Assembly (NCBI GenBank): GCA_020465985.1
Contig: JAANYP010005934.1
Location: forward strand, 1-64,000
Length of the DNA: 64,000 nt
Direction: 5' to 3'
Origin: Centrapalus pauciflorus
Taxonomy: Eukaryota; Streptophyta; Magnoliopsida; Asterales; Asteraceae
Shown here piece by piece: positions 22,246 to 35,507 of the stretch. Numbering within the stretch: position 1 is the first letter of the stretch; each line of letters begins with the position of its first letter. The notes beneath the pieces are model-generated. The model was given only the letters and a program-made list of their open reading frames with translations. It was not told the origin of the DNA and did no database searches. The position numbers were made by a program, and so were the translations under genes.

Positions 22246-22719
22246 TAGGGGTGTAAATGAGCCGAGCTACTCGTGAGCTACTCGAGCTCGACTCGTTAAA
22301 AGCTCGAATTAAACGAGCTCGAGCCTAAATTTGAGCTCGTTTAATAAACGAGCTCGAGCCCGAGCTTCATATATCAAGCTCGCGATCCAAAATGAGCTTA
22401 AACGAGCCTATATATAAATATATTTTTAAATTAATAAATATATAATATATAGATTAAATATATATAAATATATTAAAATAATAAATTATATATATTATAT
22501 AAAAAAGATCATTTAAAAATTAATTAAAAAATTAAAATATATAATAAACGAGTCGAGCCCGAGCCGAGCTCGAGTTTGGAAAATTATTCACGAGCCGAGC
22601 TCGAGCTTTACATACAAAACTCGAAACGAGCCGAGCTCGAGCTCGAGCCTGGTATTTTTAAACGAGTCGAGCTCGAGCTTAAACGGGCTCGGGCTCGTCT
22701 CGGCTCGTTTACACCCCTA
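22246..22719. mobile_element. hAT-type MITE with GAGCTCGAGC-rich interior
   Basis: TAGGGGTGTAAATGAG at the left and TCGTTTACACCCCTA at the right are inverted termini. Identical 8-bp duplications CTTAGAAC lie at 22238-22245 and 22720-22727. The interior is built from palindromic GAGCCGAGCTCGAGC-type motifs around an AT-rich core and has no transposase. Confidence 0.92.
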
Positions 22720-22727
22720 CTTAGAAC

Positions 22728-22931
22728 CATCATTATGGGTTTGCTTGTCCTTTCTTTTTCTCTTTTTCTCTTTTTATCAGACTTACGTTTTGCTTCAGCC
22801 TCATCACGAGCCTGACATTGTTCTTGGATAAATTTGATATGTTGTTCATTTTGTTGTGCCAACAGTCATTGCATCATCTCAAACAGTTGCTGGGGGGTGA
22901 CATTATCAGGAATTTCTCCTTGTCCAAACAT
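22728..22931 (-). pseudogene. Start of a gypsy gag, antisense and truncated
   Basis: The minus strand begins ATG at 22931-22929 (MFGQGEIPDNVTPQQLFEMM), meets a stop, then continues Gln/Lys-rich (AQQNEQHIKFIQEQCQARDE, then KRKSDKKRKREKE). It lies about 190 bp downstream of the primer-binding site at 23121-23133, the position expected for gag. The rest is lost at the junction now carrying the hAT MITE. Assignment to gag is from position and composition. Confidence 0.5.
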
Positions 22932-23120
22932 CCTTACTGAAAAATAGAAATTCAATTAACTTTCAGTTTATAGACTTAGTGACTATGTATCATTTTTCTC
23001 ATCCTAACAGTCATGACATCCTATCTTAGTTCAAACCACCTAACATGATTGACACTTTATGTATTGCTTAAGTTTGAGACCAAGTATTACTTTCATAATA
23101 CTTGATTCACTCAAACTAAT

Positions 23121-23133
23121 TGCTCTTATACCA
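23121..23133 (-). other. Primer-binding site (initiator tRNA-Met type)
   Basis: The minus strand reads TGGTATAAGAGCA, one mismatch from the usual TGGTATCAGAGCA, three bases after the LTR end TCTTCACA. Confidence 0.7.
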
Positions 23134-23136
23134 TCC

Positions 23137-25018
23137 TGTGAAGACCCGACCTTATGGAGGAGTCTTAATGCTAGGTCCCAAGGAGCAATACCGTATCAAT
23201 CACAACTATGATACATTATATAAAATGCGATTAAATATCATAAATGATAGGATTTGATTACAACAAGTTTAAAACAAAACAAAAAAAAGGCACAAGGACA
23301 CTGATCTATTACATAGCCACAATACATAAAGTTGAATCTACCCAACCACCACCATAATTGTCTTCAATCAATACCAATTGCAAATATAGTAGTGGTCTAA
23401 TGACTTCAAATTCGGGCTTGCAGTACCTAAGGACTTGGTTAGGCTGGACCTTTTCCTTTGTCTTTTCCTGTAAAAAGATTCAACAACAACTGTAAGCTTT
23501 AGGGTTAGTGAGATTATAGATTTAACAGTTAACATGCAAAGACATTTAAAGCGGAGACTTGACTTTTGACTTTAAGAGAGATTTTAGCTAAGCTGCTGCT
23601 ATCAGCCGGACATTGTGAGACATAAGACTTTAAGACAGGATGATGTTTATTCCCACGCACACATTTTTAATGTGTGGATCAGCCACATACTAGGCTAGCT
23701 ACCAGTAAATCAACGTGGGTGGACATCAGAGTAGACTTGATTATAGATTGGCATAGACTCATTCAGACTTGAATTGTGCAGAAGCATAAGAAAAACATCA
23801 ACAAGAAGACAAATGACTGAAAGTATACCAAGTAATGAATCAAGATAGCAATAACAATATATATCAGAGGATGATTTCAATTGTAAAGACATGTGTGTAG
23901 GATGATATATTAAAAGCTATCATGATCCACAGAGCATCACCGTACCAAGGTGTGCACATGTGACATTCTAGCTGAGCATATAAGACTTTCAAATAAAGCT
24001 AGAACAACAATATGTCTCACATGAAGACAAGCATGTACAAAGTTATATCTTTAACTCACAATTACTGGTTTTAAGGCTTGGCTGTTGACTTTGACTTTGG
24101 CAAGCGGATTATCCACCACCCGAGTTATCTCAGGATTTAGCTTTACAGACTTTAGCTCGGTTTTACCGGCCTTGGCTTTACTAACTTTGGCTGAACTTTT
24201 CTGGCTTTGGCTTGACTTTTCTGGCTTGACTTTATAACATAGTTCAGATTAGCTGAACCTGTTCAGTATTTAACAATCACATATTAACATAACCTTTATT
24301 TGCTTTGACACAACATATTTGTGCATTTCAGTTGAATTCTTGGACTTTCTGTAGCTTATGTTTAGACTTATTGCATCTATTGACTTATCATGACATTTTA
24401 GCTTTGTTGAATCATAATTAGACTTAAAGCTTAGTCTTGACATGATTTTACTGAATTCATGAGCTTTTATGTGCATTTCATGGACATGTGTGACCTATTC
24501 GGTCATTCTTTGACTTTACTTGCATTTTGACTTATTCATATGCATGTAATGACACATTATTCATAATTATGCAACTTATCACTTACATAAGTAATCCATA
24601 TAGCGTACAATGAGTATTAAGCACATGTGCCTTATTTAAAGCCAAAACCAAGGCCATGGGCCTAGGTTCCATTTCCTAGTGACACTTTGTTCATTCATTT
24701 ACTATTATGTATTTAAACATATTAGCCCATGTTATGACATTATAATGCATTTAACTTGGAATGTTCATATAATTTAACTTATATAAGTTCATAGCATCTG
24801 TATGCATAACTTATGAACATGAACATCACACTATGCTTTTTTTTTTTTCTGTTTCTAATGGCAATGAACAACATGAGCCTTCTAATATATACTTATTGAA
24901 ATGCTCATAATCCACACATGTATGCTTCATAACCATCTAATACTATAGTTTTATATTTTATTTTTTTAATACTATGCGTTTATAATTTGAAGTCATACAC
25001 TTGAATGCACACACACCT

Positions 25019-25077
<59 letters not shown>

Positions 25078-25121
25078 GTGTGTGTGTATATATATGTGTA
25101 ATATATATTACACATATATAT

Positions 25122-25187
<66 letters not shown>

Positions 25188-25258
25188 GTATATATATGTG
25201 TATATATATATGTGTATATATATATATATGTATATATATATATGTGTATATATATGTG

Positions 25259-25294
<36 letters not shown>

Positions 25295-27408
25295 GTGTAT
25301 ATATATATGTTTGAAACTTAAGCATGTACACTTGATCATGGTCTTCATTCATTTATGAATTATGAACAACAACATACTTTCAAATGAATTTTAAGCCTTG
25401 TATCTATTGAACATAAACATATGTTTTGATGTCTATTTATATATGATCAAACACATGTTCTTACACTTAAAATTAATCAAATGATTGATATTTGAGAGTA
25501 TAGGGCCTATTGTGAATTGACCAAATCTATTTCTTATTAATTGATCATACACACATACATGACTACATACTCTAATATAATGCCTATATGTTTAGACTAG
25601 TTTTTGTTGATGCTGTCCATAACCCACAGAACACACACATACATAATGTTGCTGCACATACATCACACATGATATAACACTATCTGTGTGTGAATGCATG
25701 TAGTTCATTGCTGTCATATTCACACAAATACTGCACATTTAGAGTATATATATGTGAATTGGTGATGTCCCTGTTGTTTCAGCCTCACACACGCACACAT
25801 GATCTGCTCACAACATGTATACATATATATATTCGGTTACTGTTTCTTTCTTCTTGTGTTAAACAGAAATACATACATATAATCTTACTTCATTTCCGTT
25901 TTAATTGTTAAAAGGTTGCTCTTACTGATTCTGTACATACATCAGGCACATCACACACACACAAGCATATTTATACCTCCAATGAAATAGAAGAAAGGTT
26001 GTAAAAAGGCTGCTGTTTTGATTCACTTACATCCCATACTTGCAAGTCTCAGATCTTGAATGCTTAACACCTTATTCAAACTTAGCTTTTATAAGCATCA
26101 AAAGGAGGAACAAGGCTGCCATTTGATACTCACATACATCCGAGATTCATAGTTAAAGGAACTCGGATCTTTCATATACAATACACATCAGAGACTTGCT
26201 TTGAACTTGGAATAATTTTATTGGTGCTGCTAATGTCCAGTGAGACTTGGCTTTTTGCTTAGTCTCGGAACTTCTATTACATACAACACCTCAGCACTTA
26301 AGCTTTTATATGGTTTGTAAAAGGCAAAGGCTGCTGTTGCAGAGTGGATACATCTGAGACTTCACTCAGATGTGAGTCTCGGATCTCTTTCCTTCACCCA
26401 CACAAGACTTAATTTAGTTTGTATGAATAGGGAAGGAATGCTGCTGCTGGCTTTAATTAACACATCCGAGACACTCAAAGAGGTGAGTCTCGGTTCTTTC
26501 TTTTCATGCAAACACTTATGCCCACATTCATACAACACACGCACATACACACTGCAATTTTCTTTTCTGTTTTTCTGCATTTCCAGCAGCAACCAAGGGA
26601 TGTTAAAGACGATTTTATGTTTCTATTTGATGTATAAACACATACGTATGAGTTCTAATCCATGGCCGAAGGACAAATGGCTTTCTTGGCCTTTAGACCG
26701 ATTAAAAACAGAAATAAAACTTCATGGACAACACACTTTATGAATCTCAGAACTTTTTTTTCAAAATTGGAATTAAGCCTTCAAATTGATAAAAGATTCA
26801 ATTCATCACTTAATATTCACATGCATGGTTTTCATTTTCAGTTTGTAACACAAATCCTTGGTTAATTTCATGATTTGAAGAAGATTGAACATATGTATAT
26901 TTTCAGGAAACCGTAGGTTTCCATGTTCCATTACACATTCAAAAATCAACTAATAAATAAAATTTAAGTGGTGTTTTTTATATACTTCGATGCTTGTTCT
27001 CGTTTTTAACTTGATTTCTTGGATTTGGTTGCAAGTTTTGTGATGTTCTTTGATGAAGAACCGTGGCTTGAGAGAAGCATAGAAGGTTTGATTTCTTTGT
27101 TAGGTGAAAATGAGCAGGGAAATAAATTTGAGGGCTTTTTGTATAACACTAATTTTAATTTTTCTCAATTTGACCACAAAACTTGTATTTCTTTTCTTTC
27201 TCTTAAATTAACTTACATACTTTATAATTAAACACATATAACTTAATAATTTCTCTTTTTAACTTATATTGAAATTACTAAGTAAAAATTTCATTTAACA
27301 TACTAAATAACATTTAACTTGTTAATTGTGTAATTAAGCTTAAATTTCACCAATTTTTGTTAATGTTAAACTTGTTGCTTAATGCTAAGCAAAGTTTAGG
27401 TTGTTACA
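23137..27408 (-). repeat. Long 5' LTR of an antisense gypsy-type element
   Basis: On the minus strand it starts TGTAACAACC at 27408 and ends GTCTTCACA at 23137, next to a primer-binding site and a gag start. It is 4.27 kb, unusually long, partly because of a TA-rich microsatellite. About 26040-26600 contains degenerate repeats of GAGACTT / AGTCTCGGA with CTGCTG runs. No coding sequence is supported. A partner LTR is not in the window apart from the fragments at 16586 and 22176. Confidence 0.65.
25023..25309. repeat. (TA)n / TATATGTG microsatellite
   Basis: A TA run with interspersed GTATATATG variants. Long open frames in it on both strands are low-complexity artefacts. Confidence 0.95.
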
Positions 27409-27790
27409 CTTTGTTCCCAACCGAAGTTCGGACAGGGTTCATCCTGTCCGAACTTCGGGCTTCTATCCGAAGTTCAACACGTAGTCATTTATTCTTCTTT
27501 TTTGTTTCCTTGCTTATCAAAATTCTCACAAAAATAAAATAAGTTCCTAGTCTTTGCACCATTGGTTCTAGTTAGCAATAAATGTTTGAGTGAACACATG
27601 TAATCTAAAATCGGTCTCTTAACACTCGACTTTGTATTTCTTTCAGTAGTATTTTTATAATACTGATAAAATCCCGATGCTATAAACAAAATAGATCGGT
27701 TCTATCTCACTCTTATATCAGACTAAATCACAATGCCCTACTTATCTATACAAGTCTGCTTAACTAACCAATTTGCATTCATACAGGCTC

Positions 27791-30700
27791 ATGGAAAAGC
27801 CAATCACCCTAACCATTCCCCATCCTCCTGTCCCACACAACAACCGAGAGCTGCCAGAAGCCACCCTCCTTCATACAGCTCACTATACTGAATTCGCACC
27901 ACACGACTAGCAGCTCGACGTTTCACTTCTTCGTGAAGAAGCCGAGGATATCACCTTTGATATCCTCAAAGGCCACCCAATCTTCAATTCCCTAACCATT
28001 ACCATTGTCGTCCCCAACATATGCCTTCAACAAATTTGGTTCCACCTAAAATATGTCAATGAGACAATCCCTCACTTTGTGACCAAAATTGACTCAGTTC
28101 CAATCCGCCTCAACCTTGAAGTCATCCGTCACATTCTCCGCCTTCCAACAGAACATTATTCCCTCTCCAAATACACCTGTTGCCCCTATACCCAAACCCG
28201 ATCAAATTCTCCATGAAGTCCAAACACTCGGTTATGACGGCATCCTAACAAATACGTCCGATTTTAAGACGAAGCAACTTCAATCCCACTGACGAGTCTT
28301 CTTCGATGTCCTCAACAGATGTTTCATCGGGAAACACTCTGGTAATGACTCGGCCAGCATTCACGTCTTGGAAATGTTCTCTGCGTTCGCTCATGACCAC
28401 CACTTCGACTTTGCTCAGTTGATCTTTGATGAAGTCAAAAGGGCGGTCCAGGATAAGGAGACTAAGAGAGAAAGGAATATCGTCCCCTTTCAACGATTCC
28501 TTCAACTATTCATCCAGTATGACATGGAGAACGATGAAGACATCCATGAACGACCGGAAGCAAATGTCTACAAAACAGTGGCGCTTTAGAGATTTAAACT
28601 CCCGAGAGAACTTTCACGGGTACCTGTGATGGGCATTCCTATGTCTCTTCTACGTCTTGGAGGCTAGCAATCAGAAAGGGTAAGGGTATATATTCAGGGA
28701 TTTTACCCAGAACAGACTTAGTCAGAACCGACTGAGTCAACCACTTCTGCAAGTGATGAGAGTGTGAGTGATGACGAGGGAGATGAGGCTGATATTGGAA
28801 ACATTTTGGGGTCAGGTGAGTGGGAGATGAGTGAAGGAGGTGAGAGGCCAGAGACGGCAGACTCTGAACGGACCGTCTCTGGCCCATTGAGGGTTGAGGG
28901 TGTGAGAGTTGAGGGCGAGCCATCCACCCAAAGCCGGACAAGTCAATAATAAGGCTACTAGTCCAGTAGCCGAACTAACCCCCCAGCCACTCAGGTTCCC
29001 CTCAACAGGAACCTATGTCATTCCATGGGGATCAACCTCACATGCCATCACCCCCTCGCTCGGAGGGGGGAGATATGGAAAAAGGTCACCCGCTGCCCCC
29101 GCTGACCACCGTTCATTCGACCACAGAAAATCCCCCACCCCATATCACTTCTCCTCGCACAGAAGACGTCTTCTCCAACATCTTGATCTGCATCTCCCAC
29201 TTGGTGATGCAGAGATGAAGGATGGAAGTCCTGTAGCGGCCACCTCAGTGTCGTCCGCGTCAGGCTATCACGGGTTAATTCCAGAGATGTTAACAGTGAT
29301 TCATTGTGAAGCCGGTGTTGTCACCCGGACTGACCTGCCAGCCCTTAAGGAAGCAACTGAAGAACAACATTCCTCCCTTCTTTTTTATCCTCAAAGGAAA
29401 TGGTGTTGCGACTCTAGAGCTACCACCAGGAACCCCATCAGTCCAATCTACTGCCGCCATCCACGCCCTTCAAGATCAGATGGCCACCACAGTCGCTCTT
29501 TTTACAGAGTCAATAGACAATCTTCAAAGGCTCATTTTGCGTGTGGAGGCAAATATGAATAAGAGGATGGATCGCTTGGAATCTATGGTCATTGATCTGT
29601 AGCAGCTATGTCACCCTTAGGCCAGTGCTTCTAAATGAAAACATGATGATCAGGACGACCCTGATCATCGTGAGGGGGAGAAATGCCCCAAAATAGAGCG
29701 TGAGGGTACGACTGAAGGGTTTAGGGCTTGGGTACAGAACAAGAAGGATCAGACACTACAGCCGAAGACCTAAAGGGGTTAGAAAGACAAGAGGTTGATG
29801 ATTCATTGGCATTGGTACCTTATGAGGGTCGTTCGGCAGAACCTGAACCTGAACCTGAGTTGATTATATTTAATTCCGACGACACCTCCTCATCCTTTGA
29901 CTTCTTAAACAAGCCATCTAAGCCAGAACCAGAAACACAACTTGAAACAACCTTAACCCCCACAACATTTGCTCCGACCACTTCCTAACCGACCCCTAAC
30001 CCCATATCTCTAAAGATCCGATTACCAATCCGTCCTCTCCCTCAAGTCCAAGAAACCATTCCCCCACCAGTCCAAACCACAACAGTAATAGACTGCTTTC
30101 AAACCAGTGCACGAGAGCCCGAAGCCACATTTCATGAATCAGAAGCAAGTTGGGTGTAATGGTTCTCTAGAGAAAACGTGTGTGAACTGTCTCCTCAGGA
30201 GAAACAACAGCTGGTTGACACTCATTAGGAACAAGTCTATCATATTTTACACGTCAACCAGGCTGAAGTGGATCGTGGCCAAACCAGGGGTTTAAAATCT
30301 CATCTCTCGAGAATGACATTTGATGACCTTTGCAAACCTTTCATTGAAAACCGATTCAGAGTAGTCTTCATGAAGAACCCAGGCAACTACAGTCGAAGGC
30401 TCCTCATGGAACTTCACGATGGTTCCAAGGGGGAGCAAGCAGAGTACAATCAGATGATGTTAATAGAGTACATAAAAAAAGAGCTGGTGTGGTCCAGCTC
30501 TAAATTCAAAAAGGTCCTGAGAATAACGCCATACAAAAGAGCTCGAATTTTCACGTCGTCCTTCGCTTTCATCAGAGAAGACGAAACTCATCATGAAGTC
30601 AACGAGTCGGACCTAGACTTTATGACCTTTGATGATATAGAGTTCATGCAAGATAAGTTGGCCAGAATAAAGAAAGTGTCAAAGCCAATTGAAAATGCTC

Positions 30701-31150
30701 TGTGGGCACTTGTTAATTGCATGAACAAACAATCGATAGTGATGTGCATCAAGGATTTCCAGATGCCATCCAGAATAATTTTGTAAGGGTTGGATTGACT
30801 CCACTCGACCAAAGTTTCCCAATGATCAACCATCAACCTATCTACAAAGTCCTGTTAAAACTTGAGCATGGTGTAGTGTATCTGAATGCAAAAAATGGAA
30901 AGAGATTCATGATATTCGAAGAGATTTGAAGAGATTGCCTATTATTCCGATGGTACACTGTGCTTAATCAGAGAAAAGATGAATGAACGCTTCACAGAGG
31001 ATGAAAAGAAAGAATACAACGAACTTCGTATGCGTCCAGAGGAAGGGTTAATCATCAGAGAAGCGATTGAACTTATCAACGACAGATTGCACATGCGTCA
31101 GGTGATTAGAAGGTTTGATGTGAGACTGGATATCAGATCTTCAGTTGATT
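27791..31150 (+). pseudogene. Decayed extra ORF of a second copia element
   Basis: Starting at ATG 27791 (MEKPITLTIPHPPVPHNN), segments in shifting frames resemble the head domain of the 1388-codon ORF. Examples are FNSLTITIVVPNICLQQIW and IRLNLEVIRHILRLPTEHY, to compare with ITVDLLREVLHLPVAETY. FFDVLNRCF and a low-complexity Pro/Ser/Thr part follow, then an open 172-codon stretch at 30268-30786 (FMTFDDIEFMQDKLARI). Stops begin at about 27908, and I count at least five breaks. It ends shortly before a polypurine-like AAGGTGGAGAT and an LTR at 31190. This suggests that two copia families in the window carry a related post-pol ORF. Confidence 0.6.
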
Positions 31151-33583
31151 GAGTCTCCAACTTCCCACAGTGATTGAAAAGGTGGAGATTGTTAGATTTG
31201 TAATTTCAATCATGTGGTTTCATTTTGTAATAATTTGTATTTAATTTATTTCTGTGTATTTGTGTTTATTTTATTTGTAATCTTTCCTGATAATTCAATA
31301 TCTATTATGAAATTCATATAACAATCAATCAGATCAAGATCATAACACACAATATTGAATGATTATATTGATGAGAAGAATATTACATTGATGAGTCTTT
31401 TTCTTTGTTCTTGATTTCTTGCACAGCACACTTGACTTCTAACAATTCGTATAAGCACTGTGTGATTCATACTAACTACTCCTATTTATACACAACTCAA
31501 CTATTGAGTATTTACAAAATACACCCTTGAACTTTTACTATAAATTGTTTTCATCTCTATTTATATTTGTACCCAACAATCTCCCCCTTAGAGATGAAAT
31601 CAACTTTTTTTTCAATTAAAGTTCAACTCAGGAACTTCAATCCTTTTCTCTTTTCTTCTCATTGATCTCTGAACTTCTATGTCTCTTCTGATCTTCATAT
31701 CTCTGCTTCTCTGATCTTCTCTTAATCTGTGAGCAAACTCTCCCCCTTGAATCATGAACAGCTTTCGATTCTCTCCCTTGATTAATCATAGACAACATAT
31801 CATTTTTAAATCTTCTGTAGTTCTCATACTTGTACATAATTGACTTGAGTTGTTGATGCAATTGTCTTCAAGCTACTTAGTAGTTGTCTCTGAACTATAG
31901 TTTTTCTCCCCCTCATGAACATCATGCAAAATCTTCAGAGACGTAGATGCAGTGAAGTTACAATAGCATAACTACAGCAACAATTACAACGACAAATCAA
32001 TTCAAAATTATTACAAAATGTCACTCTCCCCCTCAAAATGATATCATCTCCCCCTATCCTGAACAAATAGAACACTCCCCCTCAAAAATATACTATTTCC
32101 ATTCGAAACAAACAAAGCTTTTCAACTTTGTGAAAAATGAAACAAATTCATTTGCACGTAACAGAGTCCAGGTCCACATAGGAGTCCTGTTTGCACAATA
32201 AACCTTATCTATATGACCTACTTTCAGCGCTGGTGTGATGTTGACACTGGTGGGATTTCCAAATAGTCATCGTGAAATCTTTTATCATGAAAGAATCACT
32301 CTTATTTGTTCCGGCTTAGTCACCTCAGACTAGCAGTTTATAGTCACGCAGACTGTTAGACTCGATGTGTCCTGAAAGTGTATATAATCAGCTCTAGACA
32401 CTATGTGCATCAAATGAAGTCGGAGACCGGAGCAAATGTCTTCCTTGTTTCAATATCAATTATATACAAATGATATATCGATAGAAATGTGCTATATCTC
32501 CGTGATGATTGAAACAGAAATATCTTGAGAGAGAAACTGAGTGGTTGGTGGGGTTAAGTGCATGTGTCACTGGGTCCATGACGTATTTTTCAATATCAAG
32601 TCACCTAGAGCTTGATAGATTATGTGGATTACCCAGCCGACACAGTGTAGGTAGGATTATCTTTTCTTCAAATCCTTTCTCAACTCTCAGCTCTCAGCAT
32701 TTTTTAACTAAGCTCCCTCTGGCTCACTTTTGAGAAATAAATTCAGTCAGCTTTATAGCGAAAGCATGATCTAATGCACCACCATCTCCTTTCGATATAC
32801 CCATATCATTACATTTTACCTCTGCTCGACCCTGTCAGTATCCCGTGATAACTGACACTTCTCAACTAATAGACCTAAAGAACCCTCACCCACACAAAGT
32901 ACAGATGGTTTGCTCCATGGGTAGGTCTTCCGGTTCTGGTCAGACCATAGAAGCGATGTTTATGCCTATCACACAATTTAGAGCATAACCGGAGTTAGCA
33001 GAAATAATGTTTAGCATTTCAGCTCATGGGATATTAAACAATGGATGATTAGGATTTTCAGCTTAGATGCATTAGGAGAAGAAATTCAGAATGAATACGG
33101 GGAATGAAGAGTTGGGAGATATTAGAATGAAATGTAAAATCTGATATAAGATATGAAATGAATCATATTTTCATGAAAGAATTAGCTCATTGGAGAATTT
33201 AAAATAATTGAATTGGAAGAATTATAATAAAAAGAATCTTAGAATCAATGAGATTATGAAAAATCAAAGAGATTAGATCAATTAATCTCAATGATATACT
33301 TAGAGAATGAGAAATTAAGACTTAAAAATTATTCTTTTTCAGCTCAAAAATCTTTTTATGTGTACAAAAAATGTTTTCGTGAAAAATACACACAGTTTTG
33401 TAAAAAAAAAATCCTCGTCATAGTGTGTCTGAACTCCCCCTGGAAATAAGTACGCAAAGTTAGTCAACTCATTGAAAATCAATCAGGAGCAAAAGACTGT
33501 AAAAATAAAACTCCCTCTTTGTCAATACAGCTTCAGAGTTGAATTCAGGACAGGAATTTCGGATTTATTTGTCTTTCAGAATC

Positions 33584-33908
33584 GGGTTCTAATCTGAAGT
33601 GATTAGAAGCCTTTGTTGCGGAAGCTCGAGTTTTAGTCTGATGTAACTGAAAGCCTTTAGCTCTGGTTCTGTTCTGAGAAGTACAAAAGCTATTTCCAAT
33701 GAAGACGTGTTCTAGTCTGAATTGACTAAAATCATTAGAGTTAAAACTGGGTTCTAGTCTGAATTAACTAGAAACCATTACCAATGACGTCCGGGTTCTA
33801 CACTGATGTGAGTAGAAGCATGTTAATTGTAGAACAGGTCCTGAACTGAAATTAACAGGAGCCATTTGAAATTGAATCCCGGGTTCTACTCTGTTGTGAG
33901 TAGAAACC
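33584..33908 (-). repeat. Array of eight stem-loops, about 43-bp period
   Basis: Units start at 33584, 33628, 33664, 33707, 33749, 33793, 33836 and 33881. In element sense each unit has GGYTTCT at one side and AGAACCCG at the other, pairing as a stem of 5-9 bp around a loop of about 5-8 nt. Stems vary but usually keep pairing: TTCTAATC/GATTAGAA, TTCTACTC/GAGTAGAA, TCCTG/CAGGA, TTCTAGT/ACTAGAA (plus-strand reading). Units 2 and 3 pair poorly. The 43-bp period rules out a simple protein repeat. It sits just 3' of the gag-like WVPK motifs. The same kind of array occurs at 44689-44892. Confidence 0.85.
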
Positions 33909-33919
33909 TTTTTATCTGT

Positions 33920-35160
33920 AAAAATCAAGATGTCTTTGGTATCCAAACCGATTTGGATCCAGAATTGTTAGCACTTTCTGGTACCCATCTCAAAACGGGT
34001 TTTGGTACCCACTGGTACTTTGGTTTAGGTACCCATTGCAGATTATAATTATTTTCTTCTCTCTCAAATTCAGAAAGCAAGTTCCATTTAATATGATGAA
34101 ACTGAATATCTGAATTACGAAAGAAACTTGAATTTGAATGATAAGAATTTTGCAAACTCTTCTTTCTGAAAATCTGTCCGGATCTAGCTTGTTTCTGATA
34201 ATACTTGTGTTTTTCTGTGAATATGTTGTTTGAAAAAAATGACCAGTATTTTCAGAAACTTTCTAAAATTTTGATTTCGAAGATTCACCAGGGTAAACCT
34301 TGATCGGAAGATTTTCAATTATTTTATCTTTGCCTTTGTTTATCTTTAAAAGATACTTAAGTTTAAGATCTGAAGTTGAATCTAGATTAGGTGTTTCAGT
34401 TAGATTCTTTACACTTTCTAAAGATAAATCAGAATGATCAACTTTATGTTTCAAACAATCATTAGAATTATTAACTTCTGATTCATTTGAAAAAGGAGAA
34501 ACATGAAATTGTTTAGAAAGATGTAGTATTTGATCTTCTAATCATATGATGATGACCAAATATGAATTTCTGTCATTAGCAAACGATTGGTAATCAGTTT
34601 TGAAAGATTGTTCCTTAATTAAGAACACCTTTCTTTCATCTTCAAACAATTTAGATTTCGCTTTGAAATCTGGTTCTTTAAGTAAGAACTCATTTCTGTC
34701 CTTCTCAAGTAAATCTTTAGTTCAAGAAAACTCCTTTTCAAGAGCAAAAAGTTCTTCAGATTTGTTTGAATCATAATTTTGATCAGAATGATTTGTCTTT
34801 GAAAGTCTTTCTTCAAGATCTTTAACTTTCTTGTAAAGGTCAGATCTTTCAGGAAAAAGATATATTTCAGTTGATTTTCATTCTGAAAATTTGTTTGTTT
34901 AGAATCATCAAGTTCTATTGATAATTCAGATATTTTCAATCTAAGCACAGAAATCTCAAATTTTAAAACTTTTTGGTTTTCTTCAAATTTTAAAACTTGT
35001 TCTTTCAATCTGTTGACATCATGTAAAGCAAAAGTTTTATCTGTGTTTAATTAAACAAGAATATCATAATTGTTCTTACGAATCTGTTCAGATTCAGTAA
35101 GTTTGACAATCAACTCAGACTTTGTAAGATTCAAAAATTGATTGTGATCATTTGCCATTT
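33920..35160 (-). pseudogene. Copia gag remnant (coiled-coil and WVPK tail)
   Basis: On the minus strand a Lys/Glu/Ser-rich coiled-coil-like stretch (34619-35008, MKEQVLKFEENQKVLKFE at its start) is followed by a shorter open piece at 34263-34454 and a C-terminal part with PKYQWVPKP and LRWVPES at about 33940-34030. The tail matches the GPIYKWVSK / GPIFRWVPK tail of the second element at 44500-44669. Several frameshifts and stops are present. No zinc knuckle is visible. Confidence 0.6.
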
Positions 35161-35507
35161 TGAATTGCTAATATTGAATCTTCCAATATCTTTTATGGAC
35201 TAATGAGTTTCTAATTAAAGCTCTGAAAAATGTATCTTTGAATGATAACTTGTTGAAAATCAGCTCTGAAATGACTTTTTGACGATGAAATTTTAGCTTT
35301 TCTGCAGAAAAAATGTCTGTAACTTTTTTCTGGAGTCGAATTAGGCCTCGAAAATTGCCCAACCTGAAAAAAGCCGGTTCTAGAAATCGTAGATCTCGGT
35401 TCAAGCTTCGTTTTGGCGTATGGTAGGCCTTCTAACGATGTTCCAGTCAAAAGTTATGGTCAATTTAAGCAGCAAAGGTCATATAGTCAAAAATTAGACA
35501 TCCCGTG

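Noticed and set aside
24993..25358. Long open frames on both strands in the TA/TATATGTG repeat
   Set aside because: Low-complexity artefact, open in several frames at once.
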